Translations under genes and position numbers: made by a program
Shown: positions 23,085-34,900 of the stretch, piece by piece
How positions within the stretch are numbered: the stretch's first letter is position 1
Layout: every line of letters begins with the position of its first letter
DNA from: Nemertoderma westbladi
Taxonomy: Eukaryota > Xenacoelomorpha > Nemertodermatida > Nemertodermatidae
Direction: 5' to 3'
DNA: 64,000 nucleotides
Assembly: GCA_032718475.1 (NCBI GenBank)
Contig: JAUCBJ010006989.1
Coordinates: forward strand, 21,546 to 85,545
The notes under the pieces: generated by a model
Databases searched by the model: none
Seen by the model: only the letters and a program-made list of their open reading frames with translations
What the model was told of the DNA's origin: nothing

Positions 23085-23290
23085 ACGAATCCCATCTCGA
23101 CGAATTAATATTTCGTCTCAATATTAATCAATTAATGGAAAGGAGCAGGTTACAGTGTCACGTTATTGTAAAATTCTAAACAAAACATTAAACTAAGTCA
23201 ATAGAACTAACAGGTTACAGTTTTATTTTTAAGAGCCTTCAGCTGTTATTTGCCTAGATTTACCCTGAGGAGGGATTAATTTTATAGCGT
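23085..23290 (+). repeat. Dispersed repeat family R2, copy 2
   Basis: It follows a G run at 23069-23080 and shares CGAATTAATAT, CGTCTCAA, AACAGGTTACAG, TTTTATTTTTAAGAG and CAGCTGTTATTTGC, in order, with the copies at 15075-15290 (inverted) and 62935-63115. It begins about 30 bp after the DHX36 exon 3 donor. Confidence 0.65.
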
Positions 23291-23307
23291 CGAAAGTTTA
23301 CCGGAGC

Positions 23308-25668
23308 AAGGATCGTACGGTAGTTACTTTTTGCGGTAGCGGTACGGTATGGCTTTGCGGTAGCGGTACTGTAGTTGCGGTAGCAAAAAATGTAGCTGGT
23401 ATTAATGAAGTTAAACGCTCACTTTTTGACGATTAAAGTGTGGCGTTTATTTTTGGGATATTGTTTTCTTGAATAAATAATTATTTTAATTTCTTTTTGT
23501 TTTTTGTTGACAGAAAATACGATACAATACGAGCCAATTTTTAATATGTAATACTGTATGTAACTGCTTTAATGATGGCTGAACGTTTATTTTGCTTATA
23601 CATGGTGTGGTGTAGTGATTTTTGAAGGTATAAATAAAGGAAACAATATGATATTAATGTGAGAAAAAATTCGATATGATATGAAAAAAGTTTTGTAATT
23701 TTTTCGTATCATAAAAAATTTATATCTTATTAATTCTATGATTATACGAAATCAGGATTTATTATATGTGACGATTTCAAATAATTTGACTATTACAGTA
23801 CTATTTGGCTGCTGTTTCAGCCTATTATGACACGAACTTCAACTTAATTTAGGATCACAGTTAGTAAAAGTTTTACTTCTTAGGTAACTGTACTTATTTT
23901 TCAATTATCAATTTTACATGAATTTCATGGGCAGACAGAAACAGCACCCCAATTGGAAATTTGCCTAGTGTTACTGTAAATAGTAAAAACTAAAAACCAA
24001 CTACCGCAAATACCGCAGTAGTTGGCATTTGCGGTAGCGGTAGTAAAATATGGCGTCTGATATGAGCCAAAATACCTTAGAATTATAAATGTGTACCTTA
24101 CATTTTTCATTAGCTTATATTTATAAGCATCGCTTAAAAGTATGGTATTTTTATGTAGTTGACTGTAATAAATCGCTTTAAATAAGGTATTTTATTGCAG
24201 TTGCTTAAAATGAAGTATGTGTTTATGCAGTAATATGGTTTAAAGAAACCGATGTTTTTACAGTGTCGTTTAAACATAGTTTAAATTATGCTAAGTTTTT
24301 GCAGTGTCGTTTAAACATAGTTTATAGTAACCGATGTTTTTACAGTGTCGTTTAAACATAGTTTAAAGTAAGCTAAGTTTTTGCAATGTCGTTTAAACAT
24401 CGTTTAAAGTAACCGATGTTTTTAAATTGAGAGCCTAATACGGAGGTGCCAACAAATTTCAGAAGATGATACATTTTCAAACTTAAATATAATAGAATAT
24501 TTAACACGTATTTTTCAATATAAGATTGATGTACTGGATCGCCTAATAGAGGATGGGAATACAGGTAATAGCCCTAGCGCCTCCGATACCAGTACAACAC
24601 GTAATTCTGGAATAATTGATTTAAATCGAAGCCTCCGTGAATGGCTGCATTGGTTATTAAGTTTACCTATTGCTCGGCATCAAAGTAGCTGTTGCTTATA
24701 TGTATCATCTGCAATTTGTTGGCACCTCCGTATTAGGCTCTCAATTTCAAAGATGAAATTTTCAGATGACATACCTACAGGCTACTGCAGTACTCTTTAA
24801 CTATACTGTTAACCGTACTGTCCGTACCGTGTACCCTACATATCAGAAATTCGATTTTGCTGATCGAATACTGGAATACAACAATTGCTCAACAGCGCCC
24901 TCTCGTGATCTATTTACTAATTGCAGATATTGTCAACAACGCATTTGATTGGACAAAACACTGCAAAAACATCGCTTACTTTAAACTATGTTTAAACGAC
25001 ACTGTAAAAACATCGCTTACTTTAAGCTATGTTTAAACGACACTGTAAAAACATCGCTTACTTTAAACTATGTTTAAACGAAACTGTAAAAACATCGCTT
25101 ACTTTAAACTATGTTTAAACGACACTGTAAAAACATCGCTTACTTTAAACTATGTTTAAACGACACTGTAAAAACTGCATAAACACATACTTCATTTTAA
25201 GCAATGTTGGAACAGAACTGCAATTAAATTCCTTATTTAAAGCGATTTATTACAGTCAATTACATAAACATAACTTACTTTTAAGCGATTTATTAAAGTC
25301 AACTACATAAACATAGCTTACTTTTAAGCGATGTTTTAACAGAACTTGTAAAAAATACCTTACTTTTAAGCGATTTATTAAAGTCAACTACATAAACATA
25401 GCTTACTTTTAAGCGATGTTTTAACAGAACTTGTAAAAAATACCTTACTTTTAAGCGATTTATTAAAGTCAACTTCATAAAACATAGCTTACTTTTAAGC
25501 GATGTATAAATTCAAATGCAATAAAATACCATACTTTTAAGCGATGCTTATAAATATAAGCTAATGAAAAATGTAAGGTACACATTTATAATTCTAAAGT
25601 ATTTTGGCTCAAATCAGACGCCATAGTAAAAAGCGTGCTATTTGCGGTAGCGGTAGTACCGAACGATC
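23308..25668. mobile_element. Foldback-type DNA element with long tandem-repeat arms
   Basis: The outer ends are inverted: CAAGGATCGTACGGTAG at about 23308, and the reverse complement of CAGGGATCGTTCGGTAC at about 25668. Both are followed by GCGGTAGCGGTA-type repeats. Inward, a block near 24045-24240 (ATATGGCGTCTGATATGAGCC onward) is the inverse of 25180-25625. The innermost arms are tandem repeats of a unit containing ACATCGCTTACTTTAAACTA and TGTTTAAACGACACTGTAAA: left 24240-24425, right 24955-25170. No transposase was identified. A second TIR element is nested at its centre. Confidence 0.75.
24424..24752. mobile_element. Nested TIR element with about 50-bp inverted ends
   Basis: Both ends carry AAATTGAGAGCCTAATACGG continuing into AGGTGCCAACAAATT. 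The inverted match extends about 50 bp with a small indel. The 329-bp element lies between the arms of the larger foldback element. A plus-strand frame inside stays open for about 80 codons (TFSNLNIIEYLTRIFQYKID, then RSLREWLHWLLSLP) and may be a remnant of a coding exon. I do not recognise the family. Confidence 0.7.
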
Positions 25669-26192
25669 CCTGTAATCTGAGATTGAGAATCGTTGCACTA
25701 GAGTTGTGCACTTTACACCAGTTTTATTATTTATCAAAGCTGTTTTTTTACAAATTCTACATGTAGCGATTTTTATATCTAAAGTCTCTGGACTGGACGC
25801 AGCTATTAGGATATGGTGCATTTTTTCGCACTTTGGTTCTCCATTCCATTGGACTTGGAATTCGAGATACCGGGTTCAATACCACATTTATGTTTTTCGA
25901 CGAAAATATTTAGGTCTTGTAAAATAGGTTTAATTGAAACTTGAAAGCATGATTCAGTTGGTAGTAAGCCATTGAAGGAGGAGACACATAAAGTTAATGA
26001 GTTATTAGACGCGGACCTTAGAAGAGCGCTTGTTTTATATTTATTTATACATTGCCCGCCTTCTAATTCCCTTTGATGTGGTTCAAATAAATTATGTGTG
26101 CTAATTATTACATCTTTTCTATTCATCTTTTGTATCGGAATGTTCAATACATTTTATTCCATTGTCTTACGTTATATTCTCATAGTGTATGT
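25669..26192. other. No gene recognised
   Basis: A minus-strand open frame at 25806-26147 (113 codons) has no recognisable domain. I leave it unassigned. Confidence 0.4.
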
Positions 26193-26606
26193 TTACCAGA
26201 ACTTGGCGACAGTTTGGGGTCTGGGCATTGGCGGCAAATAGGAGCGATTGTAGTTGGCGTTAATGCGGTTGATAACGGAAGCCATACTGGTCGAGGGTCT
26301 AAGGAAGGGGTTGGGAAGGTCCCTAGCGGCGGGGTATGTTTCCCTGGTTGGTATGGTAACCGCGTGACCGCCCAACCTTCGGACCACTGTGTGCGCTGGG
26401 GTCCCGGGCTGCCGGGACCGGTTGGTGTAGCTGTACCGCTGTAGCTCCCGACGGGAGTAAACTAGTCGGCCGTCTGTCGTAGACAGTCGTACGTGGTTGC
26501 TAAGCGGGGTTGCTATGGATGCACTCGAGGTGTAGATGTTTCTAGAACTATTTACAGACCACATGGGCTGGTTGAGTACAGGTAGTGTTACTGTTTCCTT
26601 TACCAT
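26193..26606 (-). CDS. Unidentified 137-codon frame, possibly a LINE ORF start
   Basis: This minus-strand frame is GC-rich relative to its surroundings and encodes a basic, Ser/Pro/Arg-rich segment with VYSRRELQRYSY and PAHTVVRRLGG. The VYSRxEL pattern resembles the opening of some CR1/L2-type LINE proteins, but this is weak. The frame ends at TGG TAA, where TTCTG|GTAAAC could alternatively be a splice donor. No endonuclease or reverse transcriptase follows on this strand. Confidence 0.35.
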   Translation of the reverse strand: MVKETVTLPVLNQPMWSVNSSRNIYTSSASIATPLSNHVRLSTTDGRLVYSRRELQRYSYTNRSRQPGTPAHTVVRRLGGHAVTIPTRETYPAARDLPNPFLRPSTSMASVINRINANYNRSYLPPMPRPQTVAKFW

Positions 26607-28079
26607 GACTGCGATCAGGTATAATTAAAGCGTCGATATTCAGCAAATAATATTTAATTAATTAATATTAAGAAAAAAATCGTAATAAATTCACTTTGTT
26701 TAATTTAAAAATACCACATTTTACAAATGTAGAAATCTTATAATTATAATAGTTCGTACGTGTTCGACCTATATAATAATGTTGAACTATTTATTAGACA
26801 TAATAAATATATTCTCTGAACTGTCTTGTGTATTGATTGAAACCATAGCTGATTTACAAAGTGTGCCAAATGAGTTACCAATCTGGGTTTGGTACTCAAT
26901 TGTTTTGCTACATACTTAAACCCGCCTGCCAACTAACTAATATAATTTGTTATATTAATATAAAGAACAGCAATATATTTGAATATTATTGATTCCCAAA
27001 AAGTGATTAGTAATAATAAAATAAAATAATACGCATTGGTTGCCCCATTAATTCTTCCATCGGTCGCTATAGTAACCAATATTGCAGCAGCAGCGTGCTA
27101 CATTCATACAAACATGTACCTCAGTAAATATCAACGCCCCTACAATATAGAGCACGCTGTGACGTCATGATTATTATCTAATATTGGTATATATCCTAGC
27201 AACTACACAGCAATAAGTAACTTAAAAAATAAAATACTACAGTATCTTTCAAAAAAGGTAATACACGCAAATCTTGATGTTGCTTGTAAGTCTGTATTCG
27301 AATCGATATACTTTTAGCATTTAGGACCTAATTATTGTTAACCCTCTTTTTTCTTTATCAGTAAAAGCCGTACCGGTAACAAGATTCATTGTTGCATTCT
27401 AAATATAGCAATCAGCCCTATGTGTAGAAGTTGTTTGTTTCCGTACCGGTAAAGTACCTATCTATATATGGTGCCCTAACTTCACCATTTGTTACGAGAT
27501 TCCGTTAACTGTTTATCTGTTTATTGAGATTATTATTATATTATTATGTATTAACAACCTAATTTCTCTTCAACGAAATCTCCGTTAACATCTTGGCTTT
27601 ACAGCTTTAGTCAATTCAGCAATACGTCGACATTCAGATTAGGGAACCTCCGGTTTATGCCCGGTTATGCATACAGTAACAAATGGTAGTACTGAGTGTT
27701 GACTCAGATAGATATCGAACGAAAACGCAACAGTCTCCAGATTCCAACACAGAAATCAGAATGAATGGTCTGTTGTACTCAGCTGCTGAATACGTGTCTA
27801 CTATCTGACCATCCTGCCATCTACCGGCACCGGTTCGCCAATGTCAAAGTAGCCTACTCCATACTCAACGATTCTCAACGGTCTGATGGTTTCAAACTCG
27901 CAATTTCTACACAGCAAGAGAGGACGAAAAAACACACGCTAAGTATAATCTACCGACTACCGGTTTATATAATTGTTGGGCAATTCAGCAATTTACTTGT
28001 TATAGTGTAGCCTACCGTAGTCTTTAGTTTATTTTTTCGTTAGTTTTTTTTGTTTCTCACTCACCCCGTTTAGCTTTAC
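26607..28079. other. No gene recognised
   Basis: This AT-rich stretch has frequent ACCGGT words. It contains one consensus cAMP-response-type site (TGACGTCA near 27170). No further DHX36 exon was found here by eye. Confidence 0.4.
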
Positions 28080-28243
28080 CTTCTCTTTCTTTGTTGGTGG
28101 TCTCTGTCATCACGAATCGGTCTTGGGGGCCGAAGACTTGATAGAGCCAGGACTCTCTATTGAACCATACAGATGTACAGGTTTGCAATAAGATAATATA
28201 GCCACGCAACGTTAGAGGGTTAGTAGGTACCGCTACGACCACC
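28080..28243 (-). CDS. Candidate internal exon of an unidentified gene
   Basis: On the minus strand an acceptor-like AAAACTAG precedes an open stretch of 164 bp that ends in a strong donor, GAAG|GTAAAG. The encoded segment includes TLRGYIILLQTCTSVWFNRE and VFGPQDRFVMTETTNKERE, with a balanced, protein-like composition. I do not recognise the protein. No flanking exons were identified, so this remains a candidate. Confidence 0.35.
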
Positions 28244-28968
28244 CTAGTTTTCCAAGTGATAAACTAGGTCAATTGCCTGATTGTATTAGGCCTACTTTTT
28301 ATGACCGAGGTCGGGTTCGAACCTCATACCTATATAACTTTTAATTTTTTGGGTTTAAACATTTACTTGCTTAATTCTTTATACCGTATATGCCTTAGGT
28401 TGACTCTACTTTTTTGTAAAGGCACCATCGAAGCTATATACTGACAGTAGGTACTGATATGTGATATATATATGAGTAATTTTTTGAAGCTATTTATTGA
28501 TTATTTTTCGATTTGTTTTTTTTTTGTTTTTGTCTTACATTTTTCACTTAATGTGACAGATATAGCCAAATCTCGATTGGTTTGGTTTGACGTTACAAAA
28601 TTGTGTCGTCTTGCAATATTTTATATTTAATACCGGTATATAGCATTATATGTATACCTGAATACCGGTATATATCCTTACTGGTACCGGTACTTGACTT
28701 AATACTGTAATATATATACCAATATTTTTACTTTTTGTAATACCGGTACTTTAATTAATAATTCTGAATGGCAGGATTATTTTGATGGACTTATAATACT
28801 TATATGTAGTATTATATTACTGAGTTAGAGTTATTTTTATTTCCAAATTACAGGCTGCCAATTGCAGGGTTAAGTAAAGGGAAAATAATAAAGTGCGATT
28901 AAAAATTTATTAATATCAAAAAAAAAATACGATAAGATACCGTACATTAAAGTGAGACTAAATTAGTC
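28244..28968. other. 5' flank of the BEL/Pao ORF
   Basis: This is where a 5' LTR and primer-binding site would be expected. The sequence is AT-rich with ACCGGTA words. I found no repeat of it downstream of the ORF, so no LTR pair can be assigned. Confidence 0.4.
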
Positions 28969-31900
28969 ATGTCTTTGCCCCATGCGTCTGTAGTTCGGAC
29001 ACCCACCGGCTCAGTTACTTTATCACCTACAACTGGGCCCCGAATTATAGCGACTCCGACCTCATTGAATGATGTGGAGGCCTCGGAGATAACAATTGTT
29101 GGCGACCAGCCGACGTTATTACCAAATGAAATTAATCCCCCTAGCCGTGTGTGTATCAGAGGGACAGCAGTAGAGGATACAGTGAGTTTTGATCCACCAC
29201 CACCAAGTGGCGAAGTTAATAAATTTACTGTTAGACCTCGTTCTTCCAGAACAGCATCCACCACAACCATGAATTCTATCGACATTGCTGCTATAAACCG
29301 TGGGTTAGGACAACTATACCGACATATGGATATTGGCATGTTGGAACTGGAAAATCAAACCCAACAATCAGGTGAACACACGCCAGATATTAGCCGAAAA
29401 ATGGACAAACTAGAAGGTAGGTGGAATAATATTCTAGAATTGTATCAGAAACAGTGTTATTATTTCGAAAATATAGGAGGTAGTGTCGACGAACATCAGC
29501 AAGCTCGCAATAAATATGTAAGTTTAAGTGATCGGTATAAATTGCTAGTAAACAGGACGTCCATTTGTGAAGGAACCTCAATACAAGAGGCATCTTCGGT
29601 AAGTTCAAGGTTACAATCAGTTACCTATACACCAGTCACTTCGCTAACATGGGACAAGTATCCCATGACATTTTCATCCATTCCCAGGCCAAATATAGAT
29701 CGTACTGTACTTCATACTGACAATGACATACTTAATGTCCTTTCTCCACATCGACTTAATGGTAGACCTAGACCCCATTCTACTGTAGAATATATCCCTG
29801 ATATGGAAAATCGCTCTAGGCAAGGGAGTGTAGGAGGACAGTCTTCACAGCCCTCTGTTGTATCAAATTCTAGTTCCACTAGGTCATCTAGGATGAGGAG
29901 GATTGTTGATGGAAAAGCAGCCATCCTTGCCAAGCGGCAGGCTGCAGAAGCATTACGGCTTTCTCAGCAGATGGAACGGGAAAGGGTTCATGTCGAAAAT
30001 GAGTTACTAATTGCTCAGGAGAATACACGCATTGAGGATGCTGAGCGGAAGGCCAAACGTTTTGCAGAAGATGTAAAACGTGCTGCAGAAGAAGATGCAA
30101 TTCGAGCTAAGGAAGAAGCGGAGCGCATCCAGCAGGAAGCAAGACAACGGATTCAGGAAAGCAAAAAAAAGAATGAAATCTATAGTCGCATCCGCCAATT
30201 TGATGACCTCAGGGATCTGCAGCAAGCACAACATCAGCTTCAAGCAGAGGAGTATAGACAACAATTGGATATAGCAGAGTTGACTGCGATTGAAAGAGAT
30301 ACATCAGTAGACCTAGAAGCTCTAGCAATTCCATCAGTCCAATCCACTCCATTTTTAGATGAACTGGTACCTAACAAAATTGTTGGTGACCCTGACCACC
30401 CCATACAGGCATCCAACCCAGCTACCGGAATTGGACTAAGCAATACCAACTTAACTGTGAATCACCCTATTGCTGTGGTAGATCATCCTACTGTAGTCAG
30501 TCCTATAGCTGCCAATGTAACCCCTTCTCGCTCAGAGCAATTGAGTAAACAAAAACTCAAATTTGATCAAATACACAAACATATGGCCACTGATAGTGAA
30601 GAGGATTCCCCATCTGATTTACCACCTAACCATATTAAACCTCAAAAAACGATGATTTTCCACAGAGTAGTAGGGAAAAACAAGGTTTCCATGCCATCCA
30701 TACCTGAGGACCACCCTGTGACTCAGCAGCAGTTGAGTGAAGTATTAAACGGTGTAAAAAACTCAATAACTGAATTGTCTCGACATATGCCGACTCCTTT
30801 GTTTCCTAATAAGGACAGTAGTCTACATCGGATGAACTCAGAGACCCACCTAAGGGAACAAATATATTCCCAAAATCTGCCCAAGCCCACCAAACCTAAC
30901 AGGTCAACTAAAAGTTTTTCAATCCCACAGACTCCCTTACCAAATCGATCATGTGTAGCTAGTGCCTATGGACCTTCACATTATCCACATGTGCGTAATG
31001 CATGTGATCAAGGAAAGGAATCGAATCCTAGATTACTTTCATCTCCTATAGTTATAGAAAAATTTCATGTACCAAGGGGACCTTGTGATAGTGCATTTTA
31101 TGCCAGACCTCGTAGTACGCGCCAATGGGCTGAGACTCAAACAGTAAACTCACTAGTTAATGGGCAATATGAAGGGGACCATGGTCGTGAGTGGAGTAGG
31201 GACTCAGTTGGGGGGCAAACACCATACCGAGCAGGTGAGTATGATAGGCAACCCCATAATCAACATGGTTACAGAGATCGAGGAGATCTAGACAGGGACT
31301 CTAGCCCACATAAACCTTCTGATGATGGTGACTCGTGTGACAGTGATGGTCACCAGAGTGACAACAAACCATATGTTTCTTCTAAATCTCGAAAAGGTCA
31401 TCGTGGCCATCCCCAACCCCAACTAGGGACACCTTGTCACCATCCAACTTCTACCCAGCAGCATGCCCTGTTCGAAAAGTTAGCACTATCCTTGGAGGCT
31501 CCTAAACTGGACCCAACTCCCTTCACTGGAGATCCCAAGAAATTCTTAGGTTTTAAAAACCGTTTCATAACCCAAGTAGATGCTAAGGAAGTCCCTGATG
31601 ATGTTAAATTACGTTACTTGATTACTTATGTACGGGGAGAACCATTAGACATGATAGAACACTATGAGGGCATGGTTGATGGTTATGCACAAGCCTGGAG
31701 CACTTTAGAGAGACTGTATGGACAGCCGGCGAAGGTGATGAAAGCCGTAGTAGCTGATGTTACTCGTTGTAGGTATCCTGTGGCATCTCCCAAGGAGTTA
31801 TTAAAATACTCACATGATGTTCGGCGGACAATGGATATACTTCAAAGCCTGAACTGTTATGCTTATGTCAATAACCCTGACTTCATTCAGCAGATCGCTT

Positions 31901-34900
31901 CAAACCTTTCGAATGTTATCAGGAACCGCTGGGCAACTCAAGTACATGAATATCGAATGCGAAATGGTACTGACCCAGGTATGCCTGAACTTGTAGTTTT
32001 CCTTGACAGGGAAACCAGTATTGCAACCTGCCCTCTTTATGGGCCGCAAGCTGCTAGTGATATCTTGAAGTGCAAGATGGGAGACCGTTTTAAGGGTTTT
32101 TTTCCACGGCCATCTCCTGAATCGACTTCAACAAGCACTATGGAAAACTTCCATATCCATGACTCACCATCTGCCGATATCAATGTTACGGAACCTCCTT
32201 TAGGTGATGACAATTATAAAGGTGAGCAAGACTCTGAGTTAGATGTGAATGCAATGGCAGCTGATTGTTTGCCTTGTCTATGTTGTAATGATAAACATCC
32301 ACTGACCCAGTGCACACGTTTTCAGGGTTATGGTTCTGATGCTTGTTATGACTTTGTTATAGAACATAAATTGTGCACACTGTGTCTTAGGAAAGGTCAC
32401 TGGAGGCGAAAGTGTCGCTCAAAATATAGGTGTAATTTAAACGGTTGTGGAAAACGCCATGCTAGAGTGTTACATCCAGAGCCCGGTAAAACAGAAGAAG
32501 AAACAGATGATCTGATCCGCAATTATTATGCTCTTCAGCGTGACAGCCAATCAGAAACTTCAGTAAAGTTTAGTAAATTTATGGCTCCGATAAACAAGCC
32601 CGATTATAAGCTGTACAAGCAGGTCGCCGCCATGGCATCAAACCATAATGTTCTGACCGAGGCCAAAGTTGTGTTTTTGCGTGTTGTTCCACTTGAAGTA
32701 AGTAGTCACACTACAGGGCGGAAACTCACTACCTTCGCTTTATTAGATGAAGGGTCAACAGGGACCTTCATAGACAAGGTAGTTGGACATTACTTAGGCA
32801 TTGAGACACAATATGTTGATGTTTCGTTGAACACTATACTCACCCAGGGTGATGATAAGACAATAGAACAAGGAAGTTGCATAGTAAGATCTATAATGAA
32901 GGAAGGAAAAATCAATCTTGATCTCCATCATGTAATGCTTATGTCTGATTTTCATCTAAACTATGCTAGACCACAAAAATGGTCCATCGACGACCTTCCT
33001 TACTTAAAAAATATCAATCTCAAATACCCAGATGTGGACATTGACCGTATATCGATGCTGATAGGAATAAATAATCCACAGGCACACAAAATCATTAGAT
33101 CTGTCTGGGGACCTACACCCTATGATGAAGCGAACAACCCACATGCCATTAAAACACCATTTGGTTGGACTTTAGTTGGGCCACTCATCAATGGGTTACC
33201 AAAAATACTTGTGACATCAGAAGATGACAAAAACGATCATATAATGGAACAACAGCAACCAGATGTTGAATTTCATACTTGCACCGCAATACAAAGTTCA
33301 TCTTACGATTTTGTCGAGCAGATGGAAGGTGCTCCTCAACCTTGTATATGGAATCTTAGTAAGGATACTGATGATGCTAAGTACCAATTTATAGATGACT
33401 CTCAAACCCATCTATATGCAGACAGGGGACTGGATAATGTTCCTACGTCCAACACCATTTGTATAAATCACGTTGAGTGCTGTCCATGGAAAAGAGATAA
33501 TTGTCCAGATGACATAGTTACACATAATGATTTGAAACGGTTTTGGGACTCTGAAGCCTATTCTTGCCCAACTGGAATAGCCACAAAGTCAGTGCAAGAC
33601 CGTAAGTGTGAAAAAATTCTCCAAAACACGACAAAGCTAATTAATGGCCACTACTATGTAGGAATGTTATGGATTGACCGTGATAAACCTCTAATTAATA
33701 ACAAATCCTTGGCAATTTCTCGACTTAGGTGGATTAAACGGAAGCTCTTAAAAATGCCTGCAGCTCACCAACAGTATCAGTCTATTTTTGATGACTATGA
33801 AGCTAAAGGTTATGCCAAAAAATTATCATTGGAAGAAAAAATGGCATTGAATGGTCCCAGGACTTATTATGTCCCAACCCATCCGGTATGGAACCCTAAC
33901 AAACCTGGAAAACTCCGTGTGGTTAACAATGCTGCTTTAGAGTACAAAGGGATGAGCCTGAACTCCAATTTGATGGAAGGGCCAAACTTCTATAACTCCA
34001 TCATTGATGTTCTCCTCAATTTCCGATTACATCGTGTAGTATTTGCCTGTGATGTTGATGCAATGTTCCACCAGGTGCGGACATATGACTATGACTCACA
34101 ATCGCAGAATATCATATGGTGGGAGGGTGACACTGAACCTGACAGCATGGTTGACTACACTGTGTATCAAATGCAGGTAGCTATATTCGGAGCTACAGAC
34201 TCCCCATGTCGAGCAACCCATGGAATGAGAACAACAGCAGACGACAACCGAGATAAGTTCCCCCCTGAAGTTATTACAGCCATCAAAGAACATTTCTATG
34301 TAGATGACGGACTTTCGGGAGCGGAGACAGTAGAACAAGCTGTGAAACTTGCACTGGGCGTTATCGATTGCCTTAGCCTGGGGGGTTTTAACCTTGCTAA
34401 ATTTATATCAAATTCGAAGGACTTTCTTGAGTTCATTCCCCTTGAACGACGAGCTCAAGTGGATCTAGACCTGGCATTTGATGAACTTCCTGTTGCAAGA
34501 GCACTGGGGATAACGTGGTCACCTGAGACTGACACGTTTACATTTAAACCAATCACAAAACGACACTCTCCTACCAAACGTGGGTGTTTAGCTACAGTAG
34601 CTTCCATCTACGACCCTTTGGGACTAGTTGCCCCTGTTGTACTACGAGGTAAGCAGTTCCTACAGAGATTGTGGGGACTTAACTTAGGATGGGACGAGAT
34701 CCTAGACAAGGAGTTACTCGAAGATTGGAACTTGTGGTACCACCAACTCCAACTCTTGTCTCACCTCCACATTCAACGCCACTATTTTTTTGACCACCTT
34801 TCTAACCCGGATGATACATTGCAACTACATCATTTTTGTGATGCAAGTTTAATAGGATATGGCTGTATTTCATATATTCGAAAGATATCATCTCTTGGAC

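Noticed and set aside
25806-26147. 113-codon minus-strand frame
   Set aside because: No recognisable domain, no splice or start context, AT-rich; kept as unassigned.
27170-27177. Consensus TGACGTCA site as a promoter element
   Set aside because: A single 8-bp match with no adjacent transcription start or gene in the right position.
28947-29339. 130-codon minus-strand frame at the start of the BEL/Pao ORF
   Set aside because: It is antisense to coding sequence and has no recognisable domain.
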